In this document: positions 18,400-30,179 of the stretch, in pieces
How positions within the stretch are numbered: the first letter of the stretch is position 1
Layout: every line of letters starts with the position of its first letter
Origin: Ciona savignyi
Lineage: Eukaryota > Chordata > Ascidiacea > Phlebobranchia > Cionidae
NCBI GenBank assembly: GCA_000149265.1
Contig: CH003064.1
Coordinates: 488,250-552,249 of the forward strand
Direction: 5' to 3'
Length of the DNA stretch: 64,000 nt
Program-made: the position numbers and the translations under genes
Notes under the pieces: model-generated
The model's database searches: none
What the model was told of the DNA's origin: nothing
The model's input: only the letters and a program-made list of their open reading frames with translations

Positions 18400-20840
18400 G
18401 CTTAATTCTCATGCTTTCATATTTAATCGCTGTTTGAAGTTTTTCAAGCTTTCTTCTGTGGCACGTACACTAGATGTGATTAACCTGTGAGTCTTCTGTG
18501 GCATTGCGCCACGAGCACCAACCACGACCCTAACGAAAGTTATTCGTCTTCCCTGGGTAGCCTCTAATTGTGTTTTTTCTTGTGCATCATACTTTGACCT
18601 TTGATGCCACCCCCTTCATATGGGCATGCAGCGTCGATCACGTGGATTTTTGTTTCTGTTGAAGCGGCAGCTTTATTTGCGGTAACACACAATGAATAGA
18701 AACTCGCTACACAAACCCAAAGCGACGGGCACAAAAAGCACATGAAAATGGCAATGCGTAATGACGTCACATATTATGTAAAATAGGTGACGGGAGGTCG
18801 CTACACTGTATCTGTAGCCAGAACATCGGGCTTTATCACACTGCCACTAGGACTTGGAATGTACGGCTCTTGTATCGCCCTCATCCTCCCGCAAAGATGG
18901 TAATAATCTGCAGAATCGCGTTGTGGTGTTGGGCTTCTTATTGGTCCTGTGGCAGATCTGCAGTTTATGGTATGGGACGGGTTTTCTCCTTTAACCCGCA
19001 GTTTCGGAATATCTTATTTGTGCCAGTTCTTCCTCTTGAAACTGCTTTACGGGTCGGAAGAGTCTTGTGTGCGGAGTGCGCATGCTTGCAAAGTAACGGC
19101 CCGCGAGCAATTGGTCGATCTTGTTAACCAGCTGTTGGAGCGGAGCCTGCATTAGACGTTGCAACGCGTTCAAGATCGTGGTTCGTTGCAGCTTGCAAGA
19201 ACCACATGGACGAATTGCGGTCGAGATTGTTAATTAAGACTTTCATTTTTTAATTGCAAAAGTCAAGTTTATTTTCCTCAATATAATATTTCAAGTAAAT
19301 CCTTTATTTTCACGTACTGGTCTCGATGCGCTGACCTGCACTGCAGTGGGGACGCACCTGATTTAGAACCAAATCTCCACTAGTGTATCGCAGCGCCTAT
19401 AATGGGAAGACACCACCCATAGGTTATCGAAATCCAGGGTATCTGAGCCCCCGTACCTTATCGCTGCGATCTGACTTTAAGATCACGAAAATTAAAAAAA
19501 GGTCAAATCATGACCGAATGCGTGCGGGTTCCGAGCTCTGAGCATTCCCGAGAACGTGGAGAAAGCAAAAGCTACAATTATTCCAATAATCGGTATAAGG
19601 ACAGGCACCCAACAACACAGAATCGACGATGAATTCAAGAATAACGGTCTCCGGATGGAGACGTTTTGGGCTTTTATATTACTGTTTGTTATCGATATGG
19701 TGCCTAATTGTTTTGTCTCCTTACTTTCATTATGCTTAAGGGGGATGGATGTAGTAATAATGTCGGCTATGTAAGCCAGAGGCATCTCTCTCGTCGGCCT
19801 CTTTCCATCTCGACACACTTTTATAATAAGCCTCCAACTAATTATTCTCCCTATCTCTCCAATGCAAACGGACCTCACACAAACGGCTTTTACTAAAAAT
19901 CCTGACGTAGGAAGTCTTAAGATTTTTTTACAATTTAAAATTAAAGCTTTGAAGCTTTGATCTGCAGCCCAAATTCAAAAGCCCCACAAAATCGAGTCCA
20001 TACCCCTTCGTACATCGGCAAGTTTTTCCCAACAAAACAGCTAGAAGATGCACAATCAACACCTTTTTTTTAAACAAACATTGGGGAATCACCACCATTG
20101 TTACTCAGCAAAACACTCGTTTAAAAACAATTACTCCTGGAGGGTACCACTCGTCACATCCTGCCGTTCATAGGTCTTAATTGGTAATACGCCATCTAAA
20201 GAACGTATTACCTAACGTGTGTTATAAACACTACAGAGTCAATGCCGGTATATGATATTTGTTTTTACAAAGACCGACCTGCTAACAGAATTCCTTGGTC
20301 TTTCCCAGGGTTGCTTCTCTGTCGCTTTGAACATCCGGCTTTAGTACGTTTTCCGTAAGAGTGTGAATGTGTGGATTTTCTATTCTTTTTTGGACCTTTT
20401 TAGTCCCAACATAGTGATGGGCCTCCAGCGGTTGATGTTGTCGAGATTTTCATGGCCTTTTGTGAACGTAATGATGTAGACCAGTTCCTGCAATAATACA
20501 CTTATTACCGATTTTTTAACACTTAACCTTAGGTTCATGTAGGTTCTTGGTTGCGTGAAAACGCTGTTTTTCTGAGTGGGTGATCCACACGGAGCAGCAT
20601 TTTGAAGGTTGCACTCCCAACCCCAGTCTCTTTGGAAAATCTAGTGTTTTTTGTAGTAGTACTTGCGTGCCTTTCGGCGACTTTCCTGTTATCTGCGAAT
20701 GCCATGGCGTTGATCTTTATGCCTTTGGGCTTGAGCTTAGCTCTTCTGGCAGCTCCTCGAAAAGTTCATCGATCACCAGATTAAATAAGATGGAGGAAAG
20801 TAGGCATCCTTGCTTCACTATGTCTTTTGAAATCCTACGT
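18400..20840 (-). pseudogene. LINE remnant with restriction-like endonuclease (R2/NeSL-type)
   Basis: Reading the minus strand, 20820-20640 translates to VKQGCLLSSILFNLVIDELF, then frame-shifted INAMAFADN and LGLGVQPSKC. These are reverse-transcriptase blocks, with FADN in place of FADD. Further on, 18880-18800 reads EPYIPSPSGSVIKPDVLATD and 18650-18580 reads IHVIDAACPYE, the D...VIDAxCPYE pattern of the C-terminal restriction-like nuclease. At 18540-18430 it reads VRVVVGARGAMPQKTHRL, the conserved VVVGARGA tail. Stops and shifts separate all blocks, and the intervening DNA is unrecognised, so the element is long dead. The target site could not be determined. Confidence 0.7.
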
Positions 20841-22139
20841 CAAACTATAAATCTTAAATTACTTCAATGAATGGATATGGGATGGTGTGACGCTTTATAG
20901 ATTGAACGATTTATTCTCTATTTACTTAATCTTCATATGTCGCGTTTTTCCGGAAGTATGCGTGCGTGTCAATGCCTAGTTTTTTTCCATTTACGCGGAT
21001 AAACGTAAATATTCTGTCCCTATCCTATAACAGGTATAATTCCCTTAACAAGTACAATTCCCTATTGAAACTTCAACAGAACGAAATGTATTAAACTGTA
21101 ATTCAACTCTAACTTGTATTGGTTAGTACGATTCTTACATTTTAGCAAGTTTTGACGCATCACCATCACTACTTGCAGTTGATCTTCTCTTGGCCGACCC
21201 TGGTTGAGATGAACCACCAGAATCCTGCGAGTTCACTGGCGACAATGCGTCAACGGTTTCTTTTAATTGTTGGGAGCTTGTTCTTTCTTTTGGTATTGCT
21301 GAATTCACATCCAGCACCATATTCTCCATTGATCGACCAAGACTGTTAAGAGCCAATATTGCGTACTCATACGAATTAATGTCACGCATAAATTGCGCTG
21401 TGTACGCTTTCCCCTCGAAGCGGCCTGGTCACTTTCATATTGCTTGAGAAACTTTTTAATCCATTTTAGTTTCTGTACAAATAAATCTATAAATTGTCAG
21501 TAAATAACCCAAAATATATGTACTAGATGCGCAGCTCTTAGCAGGTTACCCGTGCAAGTAACCACCCAAAACTCACCACGAGGAGGTGGCTGGCGTCGAG
21601 TTTCACACACACATGCACATGCAGCAAATGGACGACAAACATTAAAAAAAAACACATAATGTAAACGTTGAAGTAAACAAAATTTTTATCATATTATAAT
21701 GGTCTGGAACATGTTTTACATTATATTAGTTTGAAACCTGCAAAAAATGGGAAATTTTAAGCGAGTTGAATCTGTTACTTGCTTACACGTCTTCGGGGTA
21801 GGCCTAATCGTTGACGACGATCAATGCTATTTGGGGCATTTGTTCGACAATTGTTGTAAAACCGTAATGCAAAAATATTGTTAATTTAGATCGCAATGAT
21901 ACACGATCAGAAGAGACCTTATTAAAATATGCTCGTTACCAAAATTTGCTTAGTACTCTATAAACATAATCTAAATAAGTACCAAGACTTGCATCAATAT
22001 AGCCACATGATACGGCCGGCTGAACATCCGGGTAAATGTTTGTTGCCACCCCACAAATCAACGATCCTAGCTCGTAGCCTCTGTAGCCTCATGTCAGACA
22101 CACGTGACGAGGTAGTATTCCTCTGGGAGTGCTTCCCGC
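20841..22139. other. Intergenic with one unknown reading frame
   Basis: Apart from the 21135-21470 frame described separately, nothing was recognised. The segment separates two LINE remnants. Confidence 0.35.
21135..21470 (-). pseudogene. Unknown acidic/Ser-rich protein, frameshifted
   Basis: The frame reads KLKWIKKFLKQYESDQAAS, a one-base shift, then AYTAQFMRDINSYEYAILAL and a serine-rich tail SGGSSQPGSAKRRSTASSDG. The helical start and Ser/Lys-rich tail look like real coding sequence, perhaps a transposon accessory protein. I do not recognise the family. Confidence 0.35.
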
Positions 22140-22641
22140 TGATATTCGATATTTCATTCTTCACCACATACCGGGTTATGGTATAAAAGGTTGTCAGTGT
22201 GGCGCAGTGAAGGTTATTTATGTTAATGGAATACATATGATCCAGAAGAGTCCACCATCTGTTGTTGGGGTTTTCACGTGTTGGTCAAATCCTGCGTTTT
22301 TAATACTTCATTAATTGGTTGTTTCTTTTCTGTAAATAAATTTTCATTAAAATCTACAATTATAATAATTTTTTGGATAAAAATGTCAGGCGACCCGGTA
22401 ATTCCAAAATGTTTTGTGTTGGCTGTTTAATGCTCGGTGGGCAGTACACTAGGCAGATTAAAATGTTTGGTGACACCAAACGAACGCATAGCAACTCGAC
22501 ATCTGTTTGGTCCATAAACAAAAGTTCAGATCTGAAATGGGAATTTATGTATATTATTAAGCCACCACCTCTACTTTGTAGACGAGGGGAGCAATGGATA
22601 TTGAATCCCGGCATCTCGTAAATTTTGCGATCCGATGTCAA
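22140..22641 (-). pseudogene. LINE APE-endonuclease fragment
   Basis: The first 94 codons read YEMPGFNIHCSPRLQSRGGG, GLIIYINSHF and ELLCVRLVSPNILICLVYCP, the middle of an APE-type LINE endonuclease of the CR1/L2/I kind. After a frame change, IIVDFNENLF (the GDFN motif, with G changed to V), FDQHVKTPTTDGG and a LDHMYSININ block follow. The reverse transcriptase is not adjacent. It is broken by frameshifts. Confidence 0.75.
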
Positions 22642-23165
22642 TGTTTCAGAAAGGCAACCTATTTGTTGTGCTTTAGTAGACTTTTCTTATTCTTTCGAGT
22701 GCTGTGCTGGCTTCGTCTGCCGTGTAGATATTCTCCGTTTTAAAGCTGTAAAGTCCAATAATTGAGGTCACGCGACTTCAACATTTTTGAACGGTACCGC
22801 CTTGAATTTTGTGCACAGTGCACGCCCAGGAATGCCGGTGTGGATATTGTTGCCTGACGTATGTTCTTGTGCCTCGTTTTATTTTATGGCTGCTTTAATG
22901 TAAGGTTAATTCAAAACCGCTTCTAGTGGGTAATTTCGTTTCGGTTGGCTTCGTTTTCTATTTGCGCCTAATAATAAGTTGCCAAAAAATATTACAATGT
23001 GTTCTGGCAGGACCTATCCAATCTGCCACATCGATGTTTGAAATCACCATCACTCTTGCTTCTTAATTTTTGCCCCTTGTTAGTTAAGTATTTTTTTATT
23101 GGGTTTGCCCACATATGTAGGCACTCTTTCGGGTAATTTGGATGAAAATCGACCAATCGTTTCAG

Positions 23166-24540
23166 TTATTTCAAATTGTGACCAAATGTCCAAAATTGCA
23201 GTTTCTTTGAAATTTGATGAAAATCACCGACAGCTAAACTGGAAATATTACCAAAAATTGCGTTTGGGTTTGATGGCCTAGGAATTTGGTTTAGACGTAA
23301 AGTTGTTGTATCCACCATCGAAACCTCCTCGTCAATTACTCTAAATGTTGTTAGTTTTCCTCTGAAACAGAAGAACATAGAACCGCCGATGTTAAATGCA
23401 GCTGTACCTGTAAACGCTGTTAAAAGAATGGTTATATCATCCGGTGAATTGGTTAGGTCCGAAAATAGATGGGAGGCCTCGTGTTTGATGCTTTTAATCA
23501 ACAAACTTTTCCCCATTCCAGCACCACCGGTAACAAACCGGTGAAATGGGGAAGTGCTATTACCCTGTAAACAACATATTCGAACATAATTAAACACAAC
23601 CTGCTGCTGCGTGTTCAGATTTTGCTTCAATAAGCATCGTCTGAAGAGTGAGTTAGACGGCTCCATCTGGTATTCCATACCATGTTGTGTTTTATCTCGC
23701 AGCTTACCATCTACCCAACCAGTTTCAAAAATGGGCTCCACTGGTTCAAGAGGTTCTATACCTCCCTCCTCCAACCTTCATCTTCCTCTTCCTGTCGGGT
23801 TTGCTCTGTGGAAGGAGCAATCTGGGACCAAGCATCCTGCAGCTGCTCAGCATCGTGTGGAAGCTCATCCCAGATGCCCTCGGCGTTTGCAAACCTGTTA
23901 AATTGTATTAATATATCCCCGATTCCTTCCGACACCAGTGTCAAAAGTATTACTCGTACGTGGTTTAGTAAGAGGGTAGGCTAGCTAAGTCTTTGTCTTT
24001 GGTTGGGTAAATACAAAGTAAATTAAAGTAAAATTTTCCAGGATTTTTATCTTGACGAAATTTTGGGAATCGAATAATTGCCTGATTAAGGCGTCTTTGA
24101 ATTGTCCCCATGTGATTATGGAGAGGAATTTGGCGGCTGTTATTTGTGCGTATCCAATAGTCCACGTTGATACGTTAGTTATCCAAATCTGGGTGTCGTC
24201 CTCTGCGTGATTCGCGAGCCTGCTGAGAGGGAGGCTCATCCTGACACAATCAGAATCAGTTGGATCGAAGACAACGCTTCGCGGGGTTTTCCAATGGAAC
24301 CGCATCAATAATGCTCACCTCCCGGTGGGTTAAATATTTATTTCCCAGGAGGCGCAATTCTGTGAGGGCATCAACATTTGTCCTCTTGTTTGAATGTCCA
24401 TGTTTGAATCCCAAGATCATCGGTGGTCCGGGTTGTAGGCATTTACCCAGCATTCGCCACAATCACGACTTAATTATGTCCATGACCGCTTGTAACACGG
24501 CCATTGCCTGTGTCGCGTTTTTTCTTGATCCAGTGGTTCC
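23166..24540 (-). pseudogene. Helitron Rep/helicase C-terminal part
   Basis: In minus-strand order the segment has LGNKYLTHREVSIIDAVPLE, SLPLSRLANHAEDDTQIW, AIIRFPKFRQDKNPGKFYFN, then QQQVVFNYVRICCL and the Walker A motif GGAGMGKS, followed by AFTGTAAFNIGG and VGDFHQ. These are the ordered blocks of the PIF1-like helicase fused to Rep in Helitrons. The best frame runs 23774-23166. The upstream blocks are in shifted frames, and the Rep nuclease (HUH) part was not found. It is inactive. Confidence 0.75.
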
Positions 24541-24890
24541 GAAATAAATGTTTCGGAATTAATCGGACGTGGAAAGTTGAATATGTTATATAAAAATATT
24601 TATATCCTTATTGAGGGACGGCCGAATTTCGTCCGGGCGCAGTCGACCGGCATGCATTTAGTACGGAGCATTCTTCCTCGGTGACGAGCGCCATTTTCAA
24701 GAAAAACCAGTTATTTTGGTTCAGTTGCTTAAATTTTTACTACTACCATGTCCGAGATTTTAATAAACACATTTAATAATGTTTTTTAATGAGTAGGGGG
24801 GCTTTCCCTGTACATGGGCATCACCTATATTTCTTACATATGAAAGCAGTACTGTTGGAATTTATTGATTTGTGGGTAATGGTTAGATCG
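24541..24890. other. Helitron-adjacent sequence, no gene seen
   Basis: Contains 'gagggacggccgaatttcgtcc' near 24614, similar to 29927, but no coding signal. Confidence 0.4.
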
Positions 24891-24894
24891 TAAC

Positions 24895-25260
24895 TCAGCA
24901 TAGCAACTCACTATGTTTATCAGTCATCCAATTGACTAAAGCGCATTGCTGCTGGTTCAATATCTCCCTATAATCAATCTTTTGATTCAGATATTTTTCC
25001 ATGCCCCTAGTATCCATACTTTGGGGAGTTTCTGGCTTCGGCGATGCAACTGCTTCGTTCGGTGGCGTTGGACTGTCGCTTAACGTAATCGTGGATTCTT
25101 GTTCCGTTTCAGTCTGAGTGAATTGCGAAACCACCGCAGATGTCTGTGTTTCAATAGAACGACAAATGCGGTCGACAAGCTTATCCGCTATTTCATTATA
25201 GTCTTTTTAACTCTGAAGTTAAGTTTTCCATTGCCTCGCCCATAAAAGATTTGGCATCGT
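24895..25260 (-). pseudogene. Multicopy S/T/P-rich ORF family, copy A
   Basis: Reads EIADKLVDRICRSIETQTSA, then QFTQTETEQESTITLSDSPT and KYLNQKIDYREILNQQQCAL to a stop, with an upstream AMENLTSELKK block after a frame break. The same DNA recurs at 25800-25960 and 31250-31490, so it belongs to a dispersed repeat. Function unknown. Proximity to the Helitron helicase suggests, but does not show, a link. Confidence 0.45.
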
Positions 25261-25799
25261 CCACCATTCCTCTTAATAAAACAAATGTTAAAATATAAAA
25301 TAAATAATACAAAATTAACGCAATTAAAGCGGCTTATTTTGTGTAACTAGTTCAGTTTTTCGTTATCTTTAACGCAGAGTCGTGGTCTACCTACTAGATG
25401 TTCAAAAGTAAGCGATTGGTCTTGATGCAGCAATAATGGGTGCGGATAGAGAACATTATTATTATCTAATGGAGTTCTGCAGAAATTGCTGAAATTAATT
25501 TTCATGTCGACATTCCTAAAGAACTTTTGGAGTTTAATGATTCGTGGGTGTGGTTATTTAAACTGCATTATTTAATGAAGAAACTGAATCGGTACGAAAA
25601 TACACAGTAAAAACCCAACTAAATAAATGAACTTTTTCATACAATTTTTTGCAGGCGTTTCAATTTAAATAATGCCGCTTTATTTTTTCCTTCAGAAAAT
25701 CAGCAAAACTTGATTGTTGTTTAGTTGGTGGTTTAATTTTTCCCAAATCCGACGCTTCTGCCTTCCAATATTATAATATTAAGAAATTTATACATTAAC

Positions 25800-25965
25800 G
25801 GTAACAAAAAACTCAGCATAGCAACTCACCATGTTTATCAGTCGTCCAAAGCGCATTGCTGCCGGTTCAAAATCTCCCTATAATCAATCTTTCGATACTT
25901 TGGGACGTTTCTGGCTTCGGCGATGCAACTGTTTTGGTTGGTGTCAATGGAGTGTCGCACACGCA
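25800..25965 (-). repeat. Multicopy ORF family, copy B
   Basis: About 160 bases match copy A: 'aactcagcatagcaactcac', 'aagcgcattgctgccggttc' and 'ttctggcttcggcgatgcaa'. Internal deletions remove part of the reading frame. Confidence 0.8.
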
Positions 25966-27214
25966 ATAAATACCAAAATATGACATACTTCTTTGAAAGT
26001 TTACTCCTATAATATTAAATTAAAACACCATTAATAACCTAAACTAAAAGTTATCAAAACACATACCTTTTGAGAAAAATTCAACTTAAAAAACGTGAAA
26101 TGAACCAAAACTTACGGTCACGTGTTTGTTTTAGTGAGACCTTTGGTTATTTTAACTGGAAACCAAGTGGTGATAGAATTAAAACAATAAAGAGTTTCTG
26201 TAGTGCACGAAAAATTATATTACATATTTTAGCCGGAAATTTCAGGTATGTGTGATTTGGATATATTTTGTTTTATTGACGTAATTTTTATTACAATTTA
26301 TGATTTTGTTTTTAGTTACCCAAAAGGCCAGGGGCGGTATTCTGAGCGCAACTCGTAAGGATTTACGTGCTCGTAAGTCACGCTTTCGCTCGTAAGTCGT
26401 TCTCGAGCTATTCTGAGCTCCCTCTCGCAAGTCAAATGTCGGCGAGTTGTTCGTAATATTTACGTGTTTTTCATACCACTCTTAAGCGAGCTACTAGTCT
26501 AAGAGAAGCTTAATTGTACCATTGTTATATTATTGGTCTAACAGAGGAATGTCAGTATATTTTGCATCGCGGCCACACCGCAGTAACAAAAAGAAGGCAA
26601 AACGTGCAGCAAACTGTCCAAGAACAAGTCTTAATATCCCTCCAGCTGATGGCCTTGGGAAGCTTTCAAAACTCGACCAATGGTTCAAGTTAAGTTTCCA
26701 CCCGTTTTTTGGATAGCCTTATTTCAAAAAAGAGTTGCTTCTGTCGTACCGACATAATTGGCGGCTGGCGACACCGTTCCAAGAAAATTTCAAGGAACAA
26801 AGGAACCTCTTAATGACGAACTGTTGTCTAAATTCACGATGCAATCAACGCGACTTACGTAAACGTTTAAATCTAGTGCGCATTTAATTACCATTGTATC
26901 TAGCGCAAAAATAATCTATTGTTTGTGTTATAGATATTCTCCATCGCACTTTTTCCTTGGAGCAAAATCGCGTATAAAAGACTCCATTTCATCAGAGAGA
27001 GGGACAGACAGAGATGTCTAGGTTTATACAGCACTTGTGTTTCCAAATCCACAGTCTGTATAGCCTAGGCTCTGGTGCTCTCGAGGGCGGGAATACGCTT
27101 AACGTACCCTACAGCCCGTCCCCAATTATAAATCTACATAGCCGGTTATGCATATGCATTATTGTAATTGTACCGTTGCGCTTATCGGAGTCGAACAAAT
27201 CTATAAGTCATTCA

Positions 27215-28160
27215 ATAAGCAGCCGCTACACTTCATTTATATGCCGGCAAGAAATTTGATTGTGCCAGCAAAGCAGCAATTTTACTCATTGTGTCAGTTT
27301 CCTGGGGTGATTGGAGCTGTAGATGACACCCATGTACCGTTAATAGCTCAAAGTGGATGAGCATCTCTTATGTGAACCAAAGAGGCTTTCATTCAATTAA
27401 TATTCAGGTATGGTGCCGGTAGCAATGTGTGTATATAAGGTATATTATATATTTGTTCGAAGCCATAAGTAGTCGGTTGTATCTTTGGGTTAGTGAACAT
27501 TGCTTGAACTCAGTAGTTTAATAGGTGGAACAAAATCTGTAACCATAGTAATCCGACTGTGGGCACAAGATAAGATGATGAACACCTCGTGTTTCCCCAT
27601 CCTATGAGTATAAACATAGATGACATGGTCATATACTACATTACCATATATCTATGTTCTAAATGCTTCAGGACTTATTGTGATGCAGATATTATGGTAT
27701 TTTTTAATGTAGTTGCTAAGTGGGCAACTCACGACTAATTTATTCTGCAACAATCGGGTGTCTTTCAAGATGTTGAATCTGGGAAGTATGGGAATGCTGT
27801 TTTATTGGGAGAAACTTGGCTTATGACACCAATATCACGCACGGCCAACCACGAATGCTGAATATGTCTACAATGTGTCACATAAAAGAAGACCCGTGTG
27901 GTAGTAGAAAGGTAAGTTACATAAACCAGAACATAAATGATACCATGGATTATATTTGTTACAGAGCCTCTGGTGTATTGAAGCAACGTTGGAGAATAAT
28001 AGATCATACTGGCGGGACATTGTGTTATGCTCCAGGAAAGACCTGCAAAATTGCTATGGCATGTTTCATACTCCACAATGTTTGCCGTAGAAGAAACACT
28101 TCACGCATCAGTAACTTCTCTGACATTACCACCAGCGCCATCAGTTGCTGCCATTGTATC
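27215..28160 (+). pseudogene. Harbinger DDE transposase, broken
   Basis: KQQFYSLCQFPGVIGAVDDT followed by HVPL matches the FPGVIGAIDGTHV block with the first catalytic Asp. After one shift, SYVNQRGFHSINIQ. Then a probable intron with a SINE piece, then CDADIMVFFNVVAKWATHD, VLLGETWL (the LGDSGY block) and GVLKQRWRIIDHTGG plus CKIAMACFILHNVC, the C-terminal block with the last acidic residue region. Internal stops make it inactive. It would have acted in the nucleus with the Myb-like partner. Confidence 0.8.
27455..27630 (+). repeat. SINE fragment in Harbinger gene
   Basis: Keeps 'gttcgaagcc', 'agtcggttgtatctttggg', 'ttgaactcagtagttt' and 'cgtgtttccccatcctatg' blocks of the tRNA-derived SINE. 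It lies between two transposase blocks. Confidence 0.65.
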
Positions 28161-28875
28161 AACCTTTGCAACATAACTTGCATATTATGTATTGCAACTT
28201 GAACACGAAAATAAACACGAAAATGAACAGTGAAAGAACAAAGAAAATGCTGTTAGCGAAAGGGCAGTGAAATGACGGGGAACAGTGAGCAGTATGAAGT
28301 TTTCTAACAGTTAAAAATAAGGCATTTTCTAACAATCAAACATTGCTTGAGGTACGGTAACGAGAACAGTATTGTAATATATGTATGTGTCTATGCTGCA
28401 ATTGTTGGTGTAAATAACAGTACGTATAAAAAAGTCTACGCAGTTAATCATCTACTGTAAATGGTTGGCTTGAGCTGGGACCTTTTTCACAGTTTGATTC
28501 AATCTCATTTCGTCTTGGTTCATGAATTTGTTCCAATATTTGTTTTTAAATAAATGTGATTTCTTCATCACTTTCACCACTTTCTTTTTGGATTGTCCTC
28601 TCAACATTCTAGTAAATGAGGAGGCAGAATAATCGGATGAAGCAGGACTTTATTAGTGTGGTTTCATTACTTTCATTGGGGTCGATGGTCAGTCCGTACC
28701 TGGTCATACTTTGAAAATGGCACCAATAATTCATAGCTTGTTGTTGGCTGTGATGAGGAATCCACTTGTGTATAAATAAGCTGCTGCAAAAAAATACGGA
28801 TTAGTGTTAATTTACTGGTACGGTACCGGTAGTGCAAACACCACACATTGGCGGCAGTGTTTTAACGCCTGAAGA

Positions 28876-29163
28876 CTAAATTACCAACCGATGTATAAAT
28901 AAATGTAAAATGGTAATACGTGACTTAACTGGAACTAGTGTATCCAAATCCCCAATGCCCTCAACTCCCGTTACTGCCTCTTTTCCAATTATGCCGATCA
29001 CTCTGTAGTGGAGGTCAGTGGGAGGTTTCGCAGTGTTTTTACCTCCACCAGTCTTTGTGCGTTCACCTTTCCAATTTGAGACCAATTTCTTTGCAGTACT
29101 TTTAATGTCCCACCACATATGTTTTACTTGTTCAGAAGTTCTATTGGTCCATATTTTGTGCAT
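28876..29163 (-). CDS. Harbinger Myb/SANT-like protein
   Basis: A 95-residue frame begins MHKIWTNRTSEQVKHMWWDI and contains KTGGGKNTAKPPTDLHYRVI. It matches the second half of the Myb/SANT-like domain and the KTGGG hinge typical of the accessory protein that carries Harbinger transposase to DNA. The usual start of the domain is absent, so the ATG may not be the original start. It converges with the transposase on the other strand. Confidence 0.7.
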   Translation of the reverse strand: MHKIWTNRTSEQVKHMWWDIKSTAKKLVSNWKGERTKTGGGKNTAKPPTDLHYRVIGIIGKEAVTGVEGIGDLDTLVPVKSRITILHLFIHRLVI

Positions 29164-29420
29164 GGGAAATTGCGATTAGTTTCCTGTTTTGGCAGGTCAG
29201 TCGATGAATTGCTTCCCGCGAGTTCTGTTTAACGGCGTCCGACCTCGTGTACAAACATGTGTTTCCTGTTATATAAACTGAATGAGATTTCACTCTTGGA
29301 CTAGCTGCCCTCTCAAACTTTACCTATATACCTAATTAAGCTATTTATGCCCTGTGTGTGTATAGCGCTCTTCCTGGCTGCACCTTGCGTAAATAGGCCT
29401 ACCCAATAAAATACTTCACC
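29152..29420. repeat. Repeat shared with 34690-34935
   Basis: Both copies share 'ttttgtgcatgggaa', 'gatgaattgcttccc', 'tgtacaaacatgtgtttcct' and a terminal 'aataaa'. Since it includes the Myb start codon, it is probably the Harbinger end on the Myb side. Confidence 0.7.
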
Positions 29421-29699
29421 TATGCTCTACCCCTTTTTTTACCCTGCTCAACACCCGTCTAAAGTTACAGCGCTGCTACAGATACCAGAAATATTTACAG
29501 AATTAACCTAAAAAATATGGCCTCAATGCCAATTGACGGTTTATTAATGATTTGACCGGTGCTTGAACGGTAGGGCCTAGGCCAGCATTGAGTCAACATG
29601 TCGGATTTAAAAGAAAATATCACATCAAACATGTGAAAAGCTCTTGTAATGTACTATCTATATACATTATGCAGCTATGAGGCATGCGCATTATATTAT

Positions 29700-29935
29700 A
29701 CTGAATGTCAATGTTTGCATCCCAAGATCATCGGAGGTCCGGGTTGTAGGCATTTACTCAGCATTCGTTACGGTCACTGCTTAATTTCTACGTAATCTTT
29801 AAACGAGATGTTAGCCTTCTATAGAATGTCAACCGCTTTATCCACGTCGTTGATAATGTCCATGACCGCTTGTAACGACCATTGCATTGTTAACTAAATG
29901 TTATTTAAAAATAATTAAGGGACGGCCGTCGTCAG
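29700..29935 (+). repeat. Helitron-related fragment
   Basis: Matches 24390-24630 in the same orientation: 'cccaagatcatcgg', 'ggtccgggttgtaggcattt', 'gtccatgaccgcttgtaac' and 'gagggacggcc'-like ends. The helicase frame is too damaged to read. Confidence 0.65.
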
Positions 29936-30179
29936 GAGTCGGATGTTAAATGTTCTTTGGAGGACCTTAGGGCAATCTTTTCTACAACTCGTTTTCATTA
30001 TTACAACGGTAAAGCTGGTCTGTGGATTGTACGACCAATGCGACTTTGACGAATAGGTGATGTGGATAACTTAAATCACCCAGAACGTTATCAGGAAAAG
30101 GGACGCCCTCATCAATTGCGATGTTCATTATATCATTTTCACCAGTTACTTTGATTGAACCAAAGAACAAAATTTATTA

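Larger units (their letters stand above)
26329..29420. mobile_element. PIF/Harbinger element, degraded
   Basis: The extent is inferred. A terminal-looking start GGGGCGGTATTCTGAGCG lies near 26331. The interior holds a plus-strand transposase (27215-28160) converging with a minus-strand Myb-like gene (29163-28876), the usual Harbinger layout. The right end was not found as an inverted copy of the left. Sequence 29152-29420 recurs at 34690-34935. Confidence 0.6.

Noticed and set aside
19492..19878. 128-codon minus frame with a hydrophobic stretch
   Set aside because: No recognised motif, lies inside LINE debris, and could be chance in AT-rich DNA; not annotated as a gene.
23611..23984. Three overlapping plus-strand frames of 74-100 codons
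   Set aside because: Antisense shadows of the Helitron helicase frame.
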